Positions 15,836 through 24,255 are shown, counted from the stretch's first letter. The stretch: DNA of 64,000 nucleotides from Ochrobactrum sp. RH2CCR150 (GCA_014138095.1 JACGXE010000002.1:706908-770907); one strand, 5' to 3'. A program made the numbers and translations. The notes: a model not told the origin generated them from the sequence alone.

Positions 15836-17268
15836 TGAAACACGACAACGACAACAATGCTCTCCGCTTCCTCTCCGTGTGCAGCGGGATCGAAGCGGCT
15901 TCGGTTGCTTGGAAGCCACTCGGATGGCAGGCGGTGGCTTTTAGCGAAATCGAGAAGTTTCCGTCTGCCGTGCTGGCTCACCATTATCCAGACGTGCCGA
16001 ACCTTGGAGATTTCACCGAGATCGACACCACAACGCTTGGGCGTGTCGACATTCTTTGCGGAGGGACGCCTTGCCAGGCCTTCTCTATCGCTGGCGCACG
16101 CCGTTCGCTCGAAGATGAGCGTGGTAATCTAACACTATCATTCGTGGAGCTTGCGCATGAGCTTGCAGCAGGAAATGGACTTCGGAACGTCATCTGGGAG
16201 AATGTCCCCGGCGTCCTCTCAACCAAAGACAACGCATTCGGATGTTTCCTTGCCGGGCTTGTGGGAGCAGATGATCCCATCGTGCCGACAAAGCGATGGA
16301 CGAGTTACGGTATGGTTTCTGGACCGAAAGGACGGGCCGCGTGGGCTGTCAAAGATGCCCAATTTTTCGGACTGGCCCAACGACGCAAGCGTGTCATCGT
16401 TGTCGCAGATTTTGGAAACGGGGCGGATCCCGCAGCGGTTTTATTTGAGCCAGAAAGCATGTGCCGGGATACTCCGCCGAGCAGAGAAGCGGGGCAAAAC
16501 GTTGCCCCAACAATTAGCGCGCGCCCTACAGGCGGTGGCGGACTTGGAACCGACTTCGATCTCGACGGCGGCTTGATTTCATCGACCGGTGACGTTGCGC
16601 ACTGCCTGAATGCTGGTGGTATGGGCAGGCAGGACTACGAAACCGAAACGATGGTTGCGCACCCGTTGCTGGCCAAGGGCAACAGCAGCCACGACGACAC
16701 GCTCGAAACATATGTGGCTCATTCCTTGCGCGGCGAAGGCTTCGACGCCAGCGAGGACGGAACCGGGCGCGGGACGCCGATTGTTCCGGTGTCTGTTGCG
16801 TTGCGTGGTCGCGAAGACGGGTCAACGGCTGAAATGGGCGATGATGTGTCGTTCGCATTGCGTGCAAGCCAAGGCGGCGCGGATAAGCCGCACGTGTTGG
16901 CACCCGTCGCCTTCGCCCAAAATACGCGCGACGAAGTGCGGATGATTAATGGTGATGGCCAGATCGCTGGAGCTTTGGCGGCGGATGCTGGAATGAAGCA
17001 GCAGACATATCTTCAACATGGTTGGGCCGTTCGTCGCCTAACGCCGACAGAATGCGAGCGCCTGCAAGGCTTCCCAGACGGATATACAAATATCCCATGG
17101 AGAGGGAGGCCAGATAGTCCAGATGGGCCACGTTATAAGTCGCTCGGCAATAGTTGGGCCGTCCCAAAATTCAAGTGGTTGGGTAAGCGCATTGCAAGCC
17201 TGATGCCAGTCACGGCCGCCAACGATAACTATCTCAGCAGGCCTGACGTCGATCTTCTAGCGAGTTAA
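15835..17268 (+). CDS. DNA (cytosine-5) methyltransferase, phage Dcm type
   Basis: The 477-residue protein shows all main C5-methylase motifs: I 'FLSVCSGIEAASVAW' (12-26), IV 'GGTPCQAFSIAG' with catalytic Cys80, VI ENV (122-124), VIII 'QRRKRVIVV', and IX/X 'LTPTECERLQGFPDG' and 'KSLGNSWAVP'. The long variable region between VIII and IX (about residues 200-410) contains repeat-like segments such as 'VAHSLRGEGFDASEDG', as in phage methylases with expanded target domains. It likely shields phage DNA from host restriction. The N-terminus has 'DNDNN' and the C-terminus AANDN. Confidence 0.92.
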   Translation: MKHDNDNNALRFLSVCSGIEAASVAWKPLGWQAVAFSEIEKFPSAVLAHHYPDVPNLGDFTEIDTTTLGRVDILCGGTPCQAFSIAGARRSLEDERGNLTLSFVELAHELAAGNGLRNVIWENVPGVLSTKDNAFGCFLAGLVGADDPIVPTKRWTSYGMVSGPKGRAAWAVKDAQFFGLAQRRKRVIVVADFGNGADPAAVLFEPESMCRDTPPSREAGQNVAPTISARPTGGGGLGTDFDLDGGLISSTGDVAHCLNAGGMGRQDYETETMVAHPLLAKGNSSHDDTLETYVAHSLRGEGFDASEDGTGRGTPIVPVSVALRGREDGSTAEMGDDVSFALRASQGGADKPHVLAPVAFAQNTRDEVRMINGDGQIAGALAADAGMKQQTYLQHGWAVRRLTPTECERLQGFPDGYTNIPWRGRPDSPDGPRYKSLGNSWAVPKFKWLGKRIASLMPVTAANDNYLSRPDVDLLAS

Positions 17269-17443
17269 GCAAATCGCTCAGTTCCTTGGCATCGCGGTAG
17301 TTCATCCCTACCGCTTGCCGTACGCCCATTTCGACTGGCTTTTGAACTTGCTGATCTAACACTGACCAGGTGTCGTTAATTCCGTTTGACGCTTTGTATC
17401 GTCCGCCGATGTACCGCCCACCCTTCAATGTTGATCTGCTCAT
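17234..17443 (-). CDS. Small antisense protein, DLLN family member A
   Basis: A 69-residue leftward ORF with AAGGA ahead of ATG; its 3' end overlaps the Dcm gene end by 35 bp. Its C-terminus 'AKELSDLLNSLEDRRQA' resembles that of the neighbour at 17544-17732 ('ADDLADLLNYLQAQREA'), suggesting a tandem pair of related small proteins. Function unknown. Confidence 0.5.
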   Translation of the reverse strand: MSRSTLKGGRYIGGRYKASNGINDTWSVLDQQVQKPVEMGVRQAVGMNYRDAKELSDLLNSLEDRRQAC

Positions 17444-17543
17444 CCCAGTCCTTTCAAGGTTCGAATCGATTGAAATCTATGATTACAGACATGGTTAACA
17501 CATCGCAAGTTGCCGCCGTCGCAACCGTCCCCATGCTCGACAA

Positions 17544-17732
17544 TCACTGCAGCGTAGCTGCTTCGCGCTGCGCTTGAAGATAATTCAGCAAGTCGGCCAG
17601 ATCGTCGGCTTGCTCCCATTCAAGGCCGATCTGTTTGACGCCGTTAACCTCCGCGGCATCGCCAGTTTGCACATCAATCACGGCCCAGACCCCGTCGTAC
17701 ATTTCAAATGTATCGTACCGAGCTTCTGCCAT
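17544..17732 (-). CDS. Small antisense protein, DLLN family member B
   Basis: A 62-residue acidic leftward protein with a GGAGAAAGAG ribosome-binding site. Its C-terminal helix resembles the protein at 17234-17443. The pair sits antisense within the rightward early operon, so it could be expressed in the lysogen. No family known. Confidence 0.5.
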   Translation of the reverse strand: MAEARYDTFEMYDGVWAVIDVQTGDAAEVNGVKQIGLEWEQADDLADLLNYLQAQREAATLQ

Positions 17733-17759
17733 GGCTCTTTCTCCATCAATAGGAATTTC

Positions 17760-18329
17760 ATGGAATATACCATCAAAGCCATCCCCACAGAATACGCTGG
17801 CGTTAACTTTCGTTCGCGCCTCGAGTCCCGTTGGGCGGCATTTTTCGATCTCGTCGGGTTAAAATGGGATTACGAACCATTCGACCTTGAAGGATGGGTG
17901 CCGGATTTCTTGCTGAGAACGTCCCTGACGAATGTTCTGGTCGAGGTCAAGCCGGTAGACCTGACGGCCTATATTGACGCTGTAAATAGAGGCCTTGACG
18001 ATGCCGCTCAGCTATCTTCCTACGATAAAGCACTGTCTCATTCCCGCAAGCACCAGGTTCTTTTACTCGGCATGGCGCCCTTGGAAATGCAGGGAGCAGT
18101 TTTGCCAATCGGCATCCACGCTGTTCCACCACGCGGGGCAGAATACTCGTTTGACGACATGCAGGACGCGCTCACGGTTGTAGATACAGCTTTCGTAACG
18201 GACGCATGGCGCAAAGCCGGCAGCGTCACGCAATGGACAGTTGACGAACCGACTGTATCCACATCGCAGGTCGTCATCCGCGCACTTGATCGCGCGCGTC
18301 GCAAATCCGAACAGAAGAGGGCAGCATGA
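17760..18329 (+). CDS. PD-(D/E)XK nuclease-like phage protein
   Basis: The 189-residue protein has a restriction-endonuclease-like core: 'FRSRLESRWAAFFD', 'YEPFDLEGWVPDFLL' (motif P-D) and 'NVLVEVKPV' (E-x-K), about residues 17-65. This matches phage PDDEXK proteins of unknown target, distant from Vsr or TnsA-like nucleases. It is coupled to the primase gene by a 4-bp overlap, so a role in replication-fork or recombination processing is plausible. Confidence 0.7.
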   Translation: MEYTIKAIPTEYAGVNFRSRLESRWAAFFDLVGLKWDYEPFDLEGWVPDFLLRTSLTNVLVEVKPVDLTAYIDAVNRGLDDAAQLSSYDKALSHSRKHQVLLLGMAPLEMQGAVLPIGIHAVPPRGAEYSFDDMQDALTVVDTAFVTDAWRKAGSVTQWTVDEPTVSTSQVVIRALDRARRKSEQKRAA

Positions 18330-20689
18330 ACATGACTATCGCATCTGATCTGTCTCGTGATCTCGCACTTGCCTATATCGCTGCCGATATCCCGGTTTTC
18401 CCATGTCGGGCGAAAGACGAGGAAACCAACGAATTTGACGAAGAAACGGGCGAAATTGTTGTTCTGAAAGCCAAAACGCCGCTTTTAAGTAACGGGTTTA
18501 AGGGCGCCACGAAAAACCTCCGCGTGACGAATATTCTTTGGGATCGCAATCCGGGCGCTATGGTTGGCATCCCGACCGGCGAACAGTTGGGCGCGTGGGT
18601 GCTCGACGTCGATGTGCATAAGGATGAGAACGGCGAGATTATCGACGGGTTCGAGACGCTAGCCGTCCTTGAAGATAAGTTCGGCCCGCTCCCGAGAACC
18701 GCAACCGCTCGCACTGCTGGCGGCGGAGAGCATCGTTATTTCAAATATGTGCCGGGCGTTCGCAACCGTGGCAGACTTGGCGCTGGGCTGGATGTTCGTG
18801 GATCGGGTGGGTACGTCGTCGCTCCCGGTAGTATGATGGAAGATGGGCGTACCTACAAATGGGTGGACTATTCCGGCCCTGGGCTGCCTCCTTTAGCAGA
18901 TGCCCCGCAATGGCTGCTGGACCTCGTTTTGCCAAAGGCGCCCGCATCGACCGGTGCGGATTACACCTATGACCGCGGGAGCAACGACGCTTATATCGAT
19001 CGCGCAATTCAACTGGAGTTAGAAGAAACTGCGTCTGTGCCGATGGGTGCTGGGCGCAATAATCGTTTGAACGCGGCAGCGTTTTCTCTGGGCACTCTTG
19101 TCGGCGCTGGCGCTTTGCCAGAACATGAGGCGCGTCAATTGTTGCAGGATGTTGCGCGTGGGTGGGGCCGTGACTGGGTCAAGTGCTGCAAGACAATCGA
19201 AAACGGCCTGTCTGCTGGTATGCGCCAACCACGACAAATTCCTGAACGGTCATTCTACGATGATGACAGCACTCCACCGGTTAGCGTGACCGGACTTATT
19301 GAGAAATATCGCAATCGTCACGACGACGATGTAACTGATGGCGACCACCCAGCGGGTGCAGACGAGGCGGTTCCAGAGGCCGACGACGACGATGTTCCTG
19401 ACTACAAGCTGGAAGCTGTCGCCGATCTGGAAAGTCTGACATATCCGGGCGGGTTGGTTGAAGACATGATTGACTGGATTGTATCAAGCGCGGAACAGCC
19501 ATCACGCACGCTTGCCATGGCCGCTGTGTTGCCATTGCTGGCGTCGTTGGCTGGTGCTCGATATTCGACAGGTTCTCGCGATACACGTCCAAACCTATAC
19601 ACCGTTGCACTGGCGGAATCGGGCTTCGGTAAAGAGCACGCCCGATCGCAGATCAAGCGTATACTCATGGCCGATCAAGGCATATTCGATGCTTATAGCG
19701 GCCCCGCGCGGATAATGTCAGCGTCGGCGTTGCGTGAGGTGCTGGAAAAACATCCATCGGTTAACTGCCAGATCGATGAATTTGGCGGCTTCATACGCGA
19801 TATCACAGACCGAAAGGCAGGCAGTCATCAGCGGGCAATTTCGACGGACCTGCGAGACTATTACTCGGCGTCGTCAACATTTTTCGAAGGCGCGGCCTAT
19901 CGCGGTGTTCCTCCGAAGAGAATTTATAACCCCACGCTATGCATTCACGGCACTTCGACACCGGAACAATTTTGGTCAGCCCTCAGTAGCGCAAGTGCCG
20001 AGGACGGACTGCTGCCGCGCCTTATCCTATTCCATGTTACAGGCGAAAAGCCTGACGCTTTAAAACCGTCCCGTGATGTTCGCGAGGTGCCGTATCTTCT
20101 GATGGAGCGCATGTCATCGGTTGCCGGCATTAATGTGGCCGCCAAACGGGGCAATCTGTCTGGGATGAATATACAGGTGCCTGCTTATGGAGAAAACAAA
20201 CCGTACATCGTTCAATGGACACCAGACGCGACAGCTCTTTTCAGGTCCGTCAAGGATTCGATTGACGCTCGAGAAAAGCTGCTGGCGTCAGAAGCCCGAC
20301 CGTTTGCACGACGCATCATTGAAAACGCGATCAAACTTGCGCTGATCGTTGCGGTTGGGAAAGACCCAACGGAACCGGTTATAACCGAAACCGATTTTGA
20401 ATGGGCTTCATGTGTAGCTTGGACGTGCGCAGCAACAATGATCGCTGAGGTGACAGAGCGATTGGCCGACAATGACCGTGAGGCGAACTATAAGCGCATC
20501 GTGGGGCTAATCCGCAAGGCAGGCACCAAAGGCATCACGGAAAGCCGCCTGTTCGATCGTTGCAAAGCAATCGAGGGACGTCGCCGGGAAGAGATATTGA
20601 AGGAGCTCTTTCACACTGGGAAGGTGATAAAACAGGAGGCAAAATCCAAGCGAGGGCGACCTGCAAATCGGCTTGTCTGGATGGACTGA
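18326..20689 (+). CDS. Bifunctional primase-polymerase / helicase
   Basis: A 787-residue protein. The N-terminal half is an archaeo-eukaryotic primase-type Prim-Pol domain with the metal-binding D-x-D 'WVLDVDVHKD' (Asp94/Asp96) and 'GGGEHRYFKY' (catalytic His near 136). The C-terminal half resembles DUF3987 replicative helicases, with a P-loop-like 'LAESGFGKEHARSQ' (about 430), an 'IDEFGGFIRD' Walker B and a winged-helix end. It probably initiates and unwinds phage replication. A strong terminator follows. Confidence 0.88.
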   Translation: MNMTIASDLSRDLALAYIAADIPVFPCRAKDEETNEFDEETGEIVVLKAKTPLLSNGFKGATKNLRVTNILWDRNPGAMVGIPTGEQLGAWVLDVDVHKDENGEIIDGFETLAVLEDKFGPLPRTATARTAGGGEHRYFKYVPGVRNRGRLGAGLDVRGSGGYVVAPGSMMEDGRTYKWVDYSGPGLPPLADAPQWLLDLVLPKAPASTGADYTYDRGSNDAYIDRAIQLELEETASVPMGAGRNNRLNAAAFSLGTLVGAGALPEHEARQLLQDVARGWGRDWVKCCKTIENGLSAGMRQPRQIPERSFYDDDSTPPVSVTGLIEKYRNRHDDDVTDGDHPAGADEAVPEADDDDVPDYKLEAVADLESLTYPGGLVEDMIDWIVSSAEQPSRTLAMAAVLPLLASLAGARYSTGSRDTRPNLYTVALAESGFGKEHARSQIKRILMADQGIFDAYSGPARIMSASALREVLEKHPSVNCQIDEFGGFIRDITDRKAGSHQRAISTDLRDYYSASSTFFEGAAYRGVPPKRIYNPTLCIHGTSTPEQFWSALSSASAEDGLLPRLILFHVTGEKPDALKPSRDVREVPYLLMERMSSVAGINVAAKRGNLSGMNIQVPAYGENKPYIVQWTPDATALFRSVKDSIDAREKLLASEARPFARRIIENAIKLALIVAVGKDPTEPVITETDFEWASCVAWTCAATMIAEVTERLADNDREANYKRIVGLIRKAGTKGITESRLFDRCKAIEGRRREEILKELFHTGKVIKQEAKSKRGRPANRLVWMD

Positions 20690-20693
20690 CATG

Positions 20694-20717
20694 ACGGGGC
20701 TTCGGCCCCGTTTTTTT
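20694..20717 (+). terminator. Rho-independent terminator after primase
   Basis: ACGGGGC-TTCG-GCCCCGT followed by a run of T. This ends the long early transcript just after the primase stop. Confidence 0.9.
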
Positions 20718-21090
20718 GTTTTTAATAGGACGATTAAAAACCATCCACCGCGGCAATTCTGTCCATGGATTAAATTCGACCGCCGAATTCTGTCCCGGAT
20801 TTTAATCGGTTCTGGATGGATAAAAATCAGGTCAAAAAGATCAATGAAATCAATGGTTTGAACTCTCTATATATATTAAAATCCATTCATCAACGTATTA
20901 TATAATAAGTACCTTTTTAGATAGATTCATGGGGTCTGTATATAAAGGGGTTGCAGAATGGACAATTAATGCGACCGCGGTTTTTCGGTAATTCATTTTC
21001 TGCCTGTCCATTAACACGACATTTATTGAGACGTTCCACACTCCTCTTGCCGCTACCAACGGCATACCGCAATCAACACGAGGAGCTCAC
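20718..21090. other. AT-rich repeat-bearing intergenic region, possible origin
   Basis: This gene-free 370-bp stretch is strongly AT-rich (for example TATATATATTAAAA near 20870). It has direct repeats at 20754-20778 and 20785-20809 sharing AATTCTGTCC, offset by 31 bp, and two further TGTCCATTA-type sites (one inverted near 20964-20975, one at 21005-21013). Its place next to the primase suits a replication origin or iteron-controlled promoter region. Origin function is inferred from position and composition only. Confidence 0.5.
21007..21038 (+). repeat. 32-bp leader repeat, copy 1
   Basis: TCCATTAACAC-S-ACATTTAT-Y-GAGAC-R-TTCCA; the copy at 50032-50063 matches at 29 of 32 positions. Both lie upstream of an ACACGAGGAG leader that starts an early-type operon, so it is probably a promoter or operator element. 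Confidence 0.75.
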
Positions 21091-21597
21091 ATGGCACGCA
21101 GCCGCACACGCGCGCCTTCGTCTACCGCACCGTCTACTACCACACAGATCACACGCATCAACGGCGCCCGCGTCAAGATTACCACCAAGGATGGGACGGT
21201 GACGACCAAGCCCGCCTTACCGCTCGAATGGGAATTACAGGCGGCACAGGTTTCCACATTGCGCCGCCTACCACAGTACCAGCGCCAGTTCTTGCTGGCC
21301 GGTGACATGAACGCCAGCAAGCGAGGGCCAAGAGCTCAGGCTCAGGCAATTGCGACGGGAATGACCAGCGGTGAACCCGACCTTCGGATCTACGGAGAAT
21401 ACGGTCGCCTGCTGCTGATTGAGAACAAGGTCGGGCAGGGAAGACTGTCACCAGCCCAGAAAGACCGCCACGCAGCGCTGGAGAGGCTTGGCTACACGGT
21501 TCTAGTCATTCGGGCCACGACGACGACAGAAGCCGCTGACAAGGCCGTTATGGCGGTTCTGGAGTGGCTTACACAAGAGAAGGGGAAAGCAGCATGA
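21091..21597 (+). CDS. VRR-NUC domain nuclease
   Basis: The 168-residue protein ends in a VRR-NUC type PD-(D/E)XK core: 'GEPDLRIYGEYGRLLLIENKVGQGRLSPAQ' spans catalytic Asp and E-x-K, and 'LGYTVLVIRA' ends the fold (about residues 90-150). VRR-NUC proteins in phages are structure-specific nucleases for junctions or flaps. The N-terminus is Thr/Arg-rich and disordered. It starts a new transcript behind the 32-bp leader repeat and an ACACGAGGAG site. Confidence 0.8.
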   Translation: MARSRTRAPSSTAPSTTTQITRINGARVKITTKDGTVTTKPALPLEWELQAAQVSTLRRLPQYQRQFLLAGDMNASKRGPRAQAQAIATGMTSGEPDLRIYGEYGRLLLIENKVGQGRLSPAQKDRHAALERLGYTVLVIRATTTTEAADKAVMAVLEWLTQEKGKAA

Positions 21598-22511
21598 AGA
21601 ACATGAGACACGGATCGCTCGCAGAGCAGTTAAAGGCGCTTATGACGTATCGCAACCGCCCAGAAGGTCAGCGAGAACCGTTGCAGACGAATTGGTCTGT
21701 TGCGCCTGGTGCGAATGACAATGACCCGGAGGAAGTTGCCGACATGCGTTATGAGCGGGACTGGCGACAAACACCGTCAGTGCAAGCCATCATGCAGAGT
21801 GTAGCTACTGATGATATCGAGAAGAACGAGCGTGGACAGATCATCCGCATAGGTAAGCTGCGGTTCAGTGACGGTAACCAGACTGAAGTTGGATATGTCC
21901 TCGGCATCGACGGTGAAGTTATTCAGGCCGACATACGCATGCCAGCGGGTGCCATGCTCGGCATGAAAGATAAACCAGATCGTGCGTCGGGTGGCGGAGC
22001 TGATCCGAAGGATACCAAGGCCAGCAATCACTATTTCGAAGATATGCTTGGAACACTGCCGCATCGATATATTCCATCCGGCAAGCGCCGAAATGGTACG
22101 GATTACAGCGCTGAAGAATCCGCCCGTATTCTCGCTGAGGCTTACGCAAATACCGACATGGAGAAGGTTACCTATACTCGATATCCAAAGGGGCTTCCGT
22201 GTGGGTCGCCAAAGGCGGCGGACAGTTTCCTCGGTATGCGCAAGACAACGTGTGCCGGAGGAGGAGATGAATCGTGGGAAGATACACTGTCTGCAATGAT
22301 CGATCGCGACTTTTGGTTTGAAGCGCTTCAAGAGTTGAAGGATAGGGACCGCGACGTTCTGGATACTGCACTTGAGGCGGCGAATTACACGGATGTCGGT
22401 ATAGCAGCAGGGCAGTCTCGCCATTATGCCGACAAGCGCAGCGGTGGGCGTAAAGCACTGCTTGCTGCCAACGACAATCTAGCGGCTGCAATAAAAAAAT
22501 ATGCTGCGTAG
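21594..22511 (+). CDS. Hypothetical protein with sigma-like C-terminal HTH, possible late regulator
   Basis: A 305-residue protein coupled to the VRR-NUC gene by 4 bp. The C-terminal about 60 residues ('LKDRDRDVLDTALEAANYTD', 'IGIAAGQS'-like, 'GGRKALLAANDNLAAAI') resemble a sigma-region-4 type helix-turn-helix. The central part has Cys and Gly-rich sequence. Its position just before the tRNA, HNH and terminase genes fits a late-gene activator. This role is inference; no full-length family is recognised. Confidence 0.5.
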   Translation: MKNMRHGSLAEQLKALMTYRNRPEGQREPLQTNWSVAPGANDNDPEEVADMRYERDWRQTPSVQAIMQSVATDDIEKNERGQIIRIGKLRFSDGNQTEVGYVLGIDGEVIQADIRMPAGAMLGMKDKPDRASGGGADPKDTKASNHYFEDMLGTLPHRYIPSGKRRNGTDYSAEESARILAEAYANTDMEKVTYTRYPKGLPCGSPKAADSFLGMRKTTCAGGGDESWEDTLSAMIDRDFWFEALQELKDRDRDVLDTALEAANYTDVGIAAGQSRHYADKRSGGRKALLAANDNLAAAIKKYAA

Positions 22512-22530
22512 GTAGGTATTCCGCGATCTC

Positions 22531-22588
22531 GTGCGGAGTATAGTGAAGGGGTTCAACCGCTATGCGGTTGCCCCGCACTGTTCCGTGC
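22531..22588 (+). other. Tandem stable hairpins, possible structured RNA
   Basis: GGGG-TT-CAACCGC-TAT-GCGGTTG-CCCC (22548-22574) forms a strong stem, with GCAC/GTGC (22575-22588) stacked next to it; alternatively GTGCGG 22531-22536 can pair with CCGCAC 22573-22578. It lies in the noncoding gap before the phage tRNA. It could be a terminator for the upstream gene, a small RNA or a tRNA-processing element. Confidence 0.4.
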
Positions 22589-22610
22589 GCGAGGCGACGG
22601 ACGCTCGGTC

Positions 22611-22754
22611 ATGTTGCAGTTGGGTGCAACCGCTGAACCGGGCGTAACTTTCCAAAACAGCGCCCAAACCTCTGCTGTCGGCTTGTCCGGTATTATGTCT
22701 GGGCCTTCTCAATCCAGCGCCGTTTCTCCTCCGGCTGCTGGTTCGGCGGGTTGA
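22611..22754 (+). CDS. Possible 47-residue low-complexity ORF
   Basis: An ATG-started frame rich in Ser, Ala, Gly and Pro (MLQLGATAEPGVTFQNS...). There is no good ribosome-binding site and no family. Its last codons overlap the next hairpin. It may be a remnant of a larger gene; I list it only because it fills the gap. Confidence 0.2.
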   Translation: MLQLGATAEPGVTFQNSAQTSAVGLSGIMSGPSQSSAVSPPAAGSAG

Positions 22755-22778
22755 GCCTATTGCGGTAGGCTCCCCGCC
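22745..22778 (+). terminator. Long hairpin just before the phage tRNA
   Basis: GGCGGG-TT-GAGCCTA-TTGCGG-TAGGCTC-CCCGCC makes a 13-bp stem with a small bulge. No T-run follows. Its stem matches the hairpin at 23226-23250 (GGCGGG, GAGC/GCTC, CCCGCC). Confidence 0.55.
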
Positions 22779-22789
22779 ATCTGAATTCA

Positions 22790-22866
22790 TGCGGAGTGGA
22801 GAAGTGGTCATCTCGTCTGGCTCATAACCAGAAGATCGTCGGTTCGAATCCGACCTGCCGCAACCA
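22790..22866 (+). tRNA. Phage tRNA with CAT anticodon (Met type)
   Basis: A 77-base cloverleaf: acceptor TGCGG..., D-arm GAGA/TCTC, anticodon arm TCTGG-CTCATAA-CCAGA (anticodon CAT), five-base variable loop, T-arm GTCGG-TTCGAAT-CCGAC and encoded ACCA end. The acceptor has one mismatch and one extra base between T-stem and acceptor strand, so it is slightly irregular. It resembles initiator-like Met tRNAs in the CTCATAA loop; a lysidine-modified Ile tRNA cannot be excluded. It probably supplements late gene translation. Confidence 0.8.
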
Positions 22867-22882
22867 ATTCAAACAGGACCAC

Positions 22883-23194
22883 ATGGCCAGACGTGACCAG
22901 CGTAGCGCCGAAGCTGCTGCGTACAGAAAGATGTACAAGACTTCGAGATGGACGAAGCTACGGCAACGTCACTTGGATGCGTCGCCATTGTGCGTCTACT
23001 GCTTGCGGTGCGACGAGGTAGAGGAGGCAAAGGTGGTTGACCACATCCGACCCCACAAGGGAAGCGAATATCTGTTCTTCGATCCAGACAACCTCCAAAG
23101 CCTCTGCGCGCCATGCCATGACCGCGTGAAAAGCCGCGAAGAGCTCGGTCAGACGGTGGTGACGTTCGGAGTTGACGGATACCCAATAGAATAA
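22883..23194 (+). CDS. HNH endonuclease, terminase-associated
   Basis: The 103-residue protein has the compact HNH core: CVYC (about residues 37-40), 'KVVDHIRPHKG' (His-His) and 'NLQSLCAPCHDRVKS' (Asn, CxxCH). Such HNH proteins next to terminase genes in HK97-like phages stimulate terminase cutting and DNA packaging. ATG 22883 was chosen, 17 bp after the tRNA, because the frame upstream is tRNA sequence. Confidence 0.85.
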   Translation: MARRDQRSAEAAAYRKMYKTSRWTKLRQRHLDASPLCVYCLRCDEVEEAKVVDHIRPHKGSEYLFFDPDNLQSLCAPCHDRVKSREELGQTVVTFGVDGYPIE

Positions 23195-23225
23195 CCATGC
23201 AATTCTCGACCTCTTGCATGGTTCA

Positions 23226-23250
23226 GGCGGGTGAGCTTCGGCTCCCCGCC
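23226..23250 (+). terminator. Hairpin terminator after first HNH gene
   Basis: GGCGGG-T-GAGC-TTCG-GCTC-CCCGCC, 10-bp stem with one bulge, followed by TCTTTC. It closely resembles the hairpin before the tRNA. Confidence 0.7.
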
Positions 23251-23283
23251 TCTTTCATATGAGGTCGGCAAGGAGTCGAGACC

Positions 23284-24159
23284 TTGGACATCATGAATTT
23301 ATTAGATTGGCAAGTGCCAGCGAATGATAACGAGCGTCGCTGTGAACAGTGCGATGCCCTGTTGGATGGGCCATCATCAAAACGGTATTGTGGGAAAGCA
23401 TGTTCGTCGAAGGCCTATCGGCTTCGCGATAAAGAGAACGGCAAGCATCCCAATGACGGCGCACCAGAGCATGTTTGCGAGCATTGCGGCGATTCATTCA
23501 GACGAAGGAAAGATAAGAATAACGCGGCGCGCTTCTGTTCACGAGAATGCGGGTTTGCAGCAGGTTCCAACCTGTCTGTAAGGCAGCGATACGCCGAAGC
23601 CATATCATCGCTGCAAGTATCATTCACTGTAAAGCGTAGCATATGCAGTGAGTGCGGCAAGCGTTTCGATACGCAGAACATTTCAGTATCATTCTGTTCC
23701 CAAGAGTGCCGGGGCAATTGGGCAAGAAGCCGCGCTATTCAAGCACGATCGGTGCGAGTTGACATAGACCGAAGCGAGCGAGAGTGCCCGGAGTGCGGTA
23801 AGAGGTTCATCCCTGAATACGGTAGAGCGCACGCCAAATATTGTTCGGACAAGTGCTCATGGAAAAACAACAAGCGACGGAGCAAGGCACGCCGTAGAGC
23901 CAGAACAAGAGGTGCGACCAACGACAACTTCGATCCAATCGAAATATTAAAGCGCGATCGTTGGCGCTGCCAGCTTTGCGGAACGAAGACGCCGCGACGT
24001 CTGCGCGGATCGACAGATCCCCGGGCTCCGGAGTTGGACCACATTATTCCGCTGGCGATGGGCGGAAGCCATACACGCGCGAACACTCAATGTGCATGCA
24101 GGCAATGCAATGGGGCTAAAGGCGCAAAAATTGCAGGGCAGATGAGATTGTTCGGATAG
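23284..24159 (+). CDS. Multi zinc-finger HNH endonuclease
   Basis: A 291-residue protein. Four Cys-x2-Cys...Cys-x3-Cys fingers succeed each other at about residues 18-40, 61-85, 118-140 and 162-187 (for example CEQCDALL, CEHCGDSF, CSECGKRF, CPECGKRF, each followed by 'FCS..C' or 'YC...C'). A basic linker precedes a C-terminal HNH domain ('CQLCGTKTP', 'ELDHIIPLAMGGSH', 'NTQCACRQCNGAKG'). The fingers probably give DNA-site specificity. The start codon is TTG 23284 or the ATG at 23293. The gene sits between two packaging genes, like a homing nuclease. Confidence 0.8.
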   Translation: MDIMNLLDWQVPANDNERRCEQCDALLDGPSSKRYCGKACSSKAYRLRDKENGKHPNDGAPEHVCEHCGDSFRRRKDKNNAARFCSRECGFAAGSNLSVRQRYAEAISSLQVSFTVKRSICSECGKRFDTQNISVSFCSQECRGNWARSRAIQARSVRVDIDRSERECPECGKRFIPEYGRAHAKYCSDKCSWKNNKRRSKARRRARTRGATNDNFDPIEILKRDRWRCQLCGTKTPRRLRGSTDPRAPELDHIIPLAMGGSHTRANTQCACRQCNGAKGAKIAGQMRLFG

Positions 24160-24255
24160 GCCATGGGGGCCTTCGAAGTCTGGGCTTCCCTCCTCCCGGA
24201 CCGTCGGGGGAATCGACTTATAGCGCTAATACAGTTTTTTCTATGAGGACATTCT

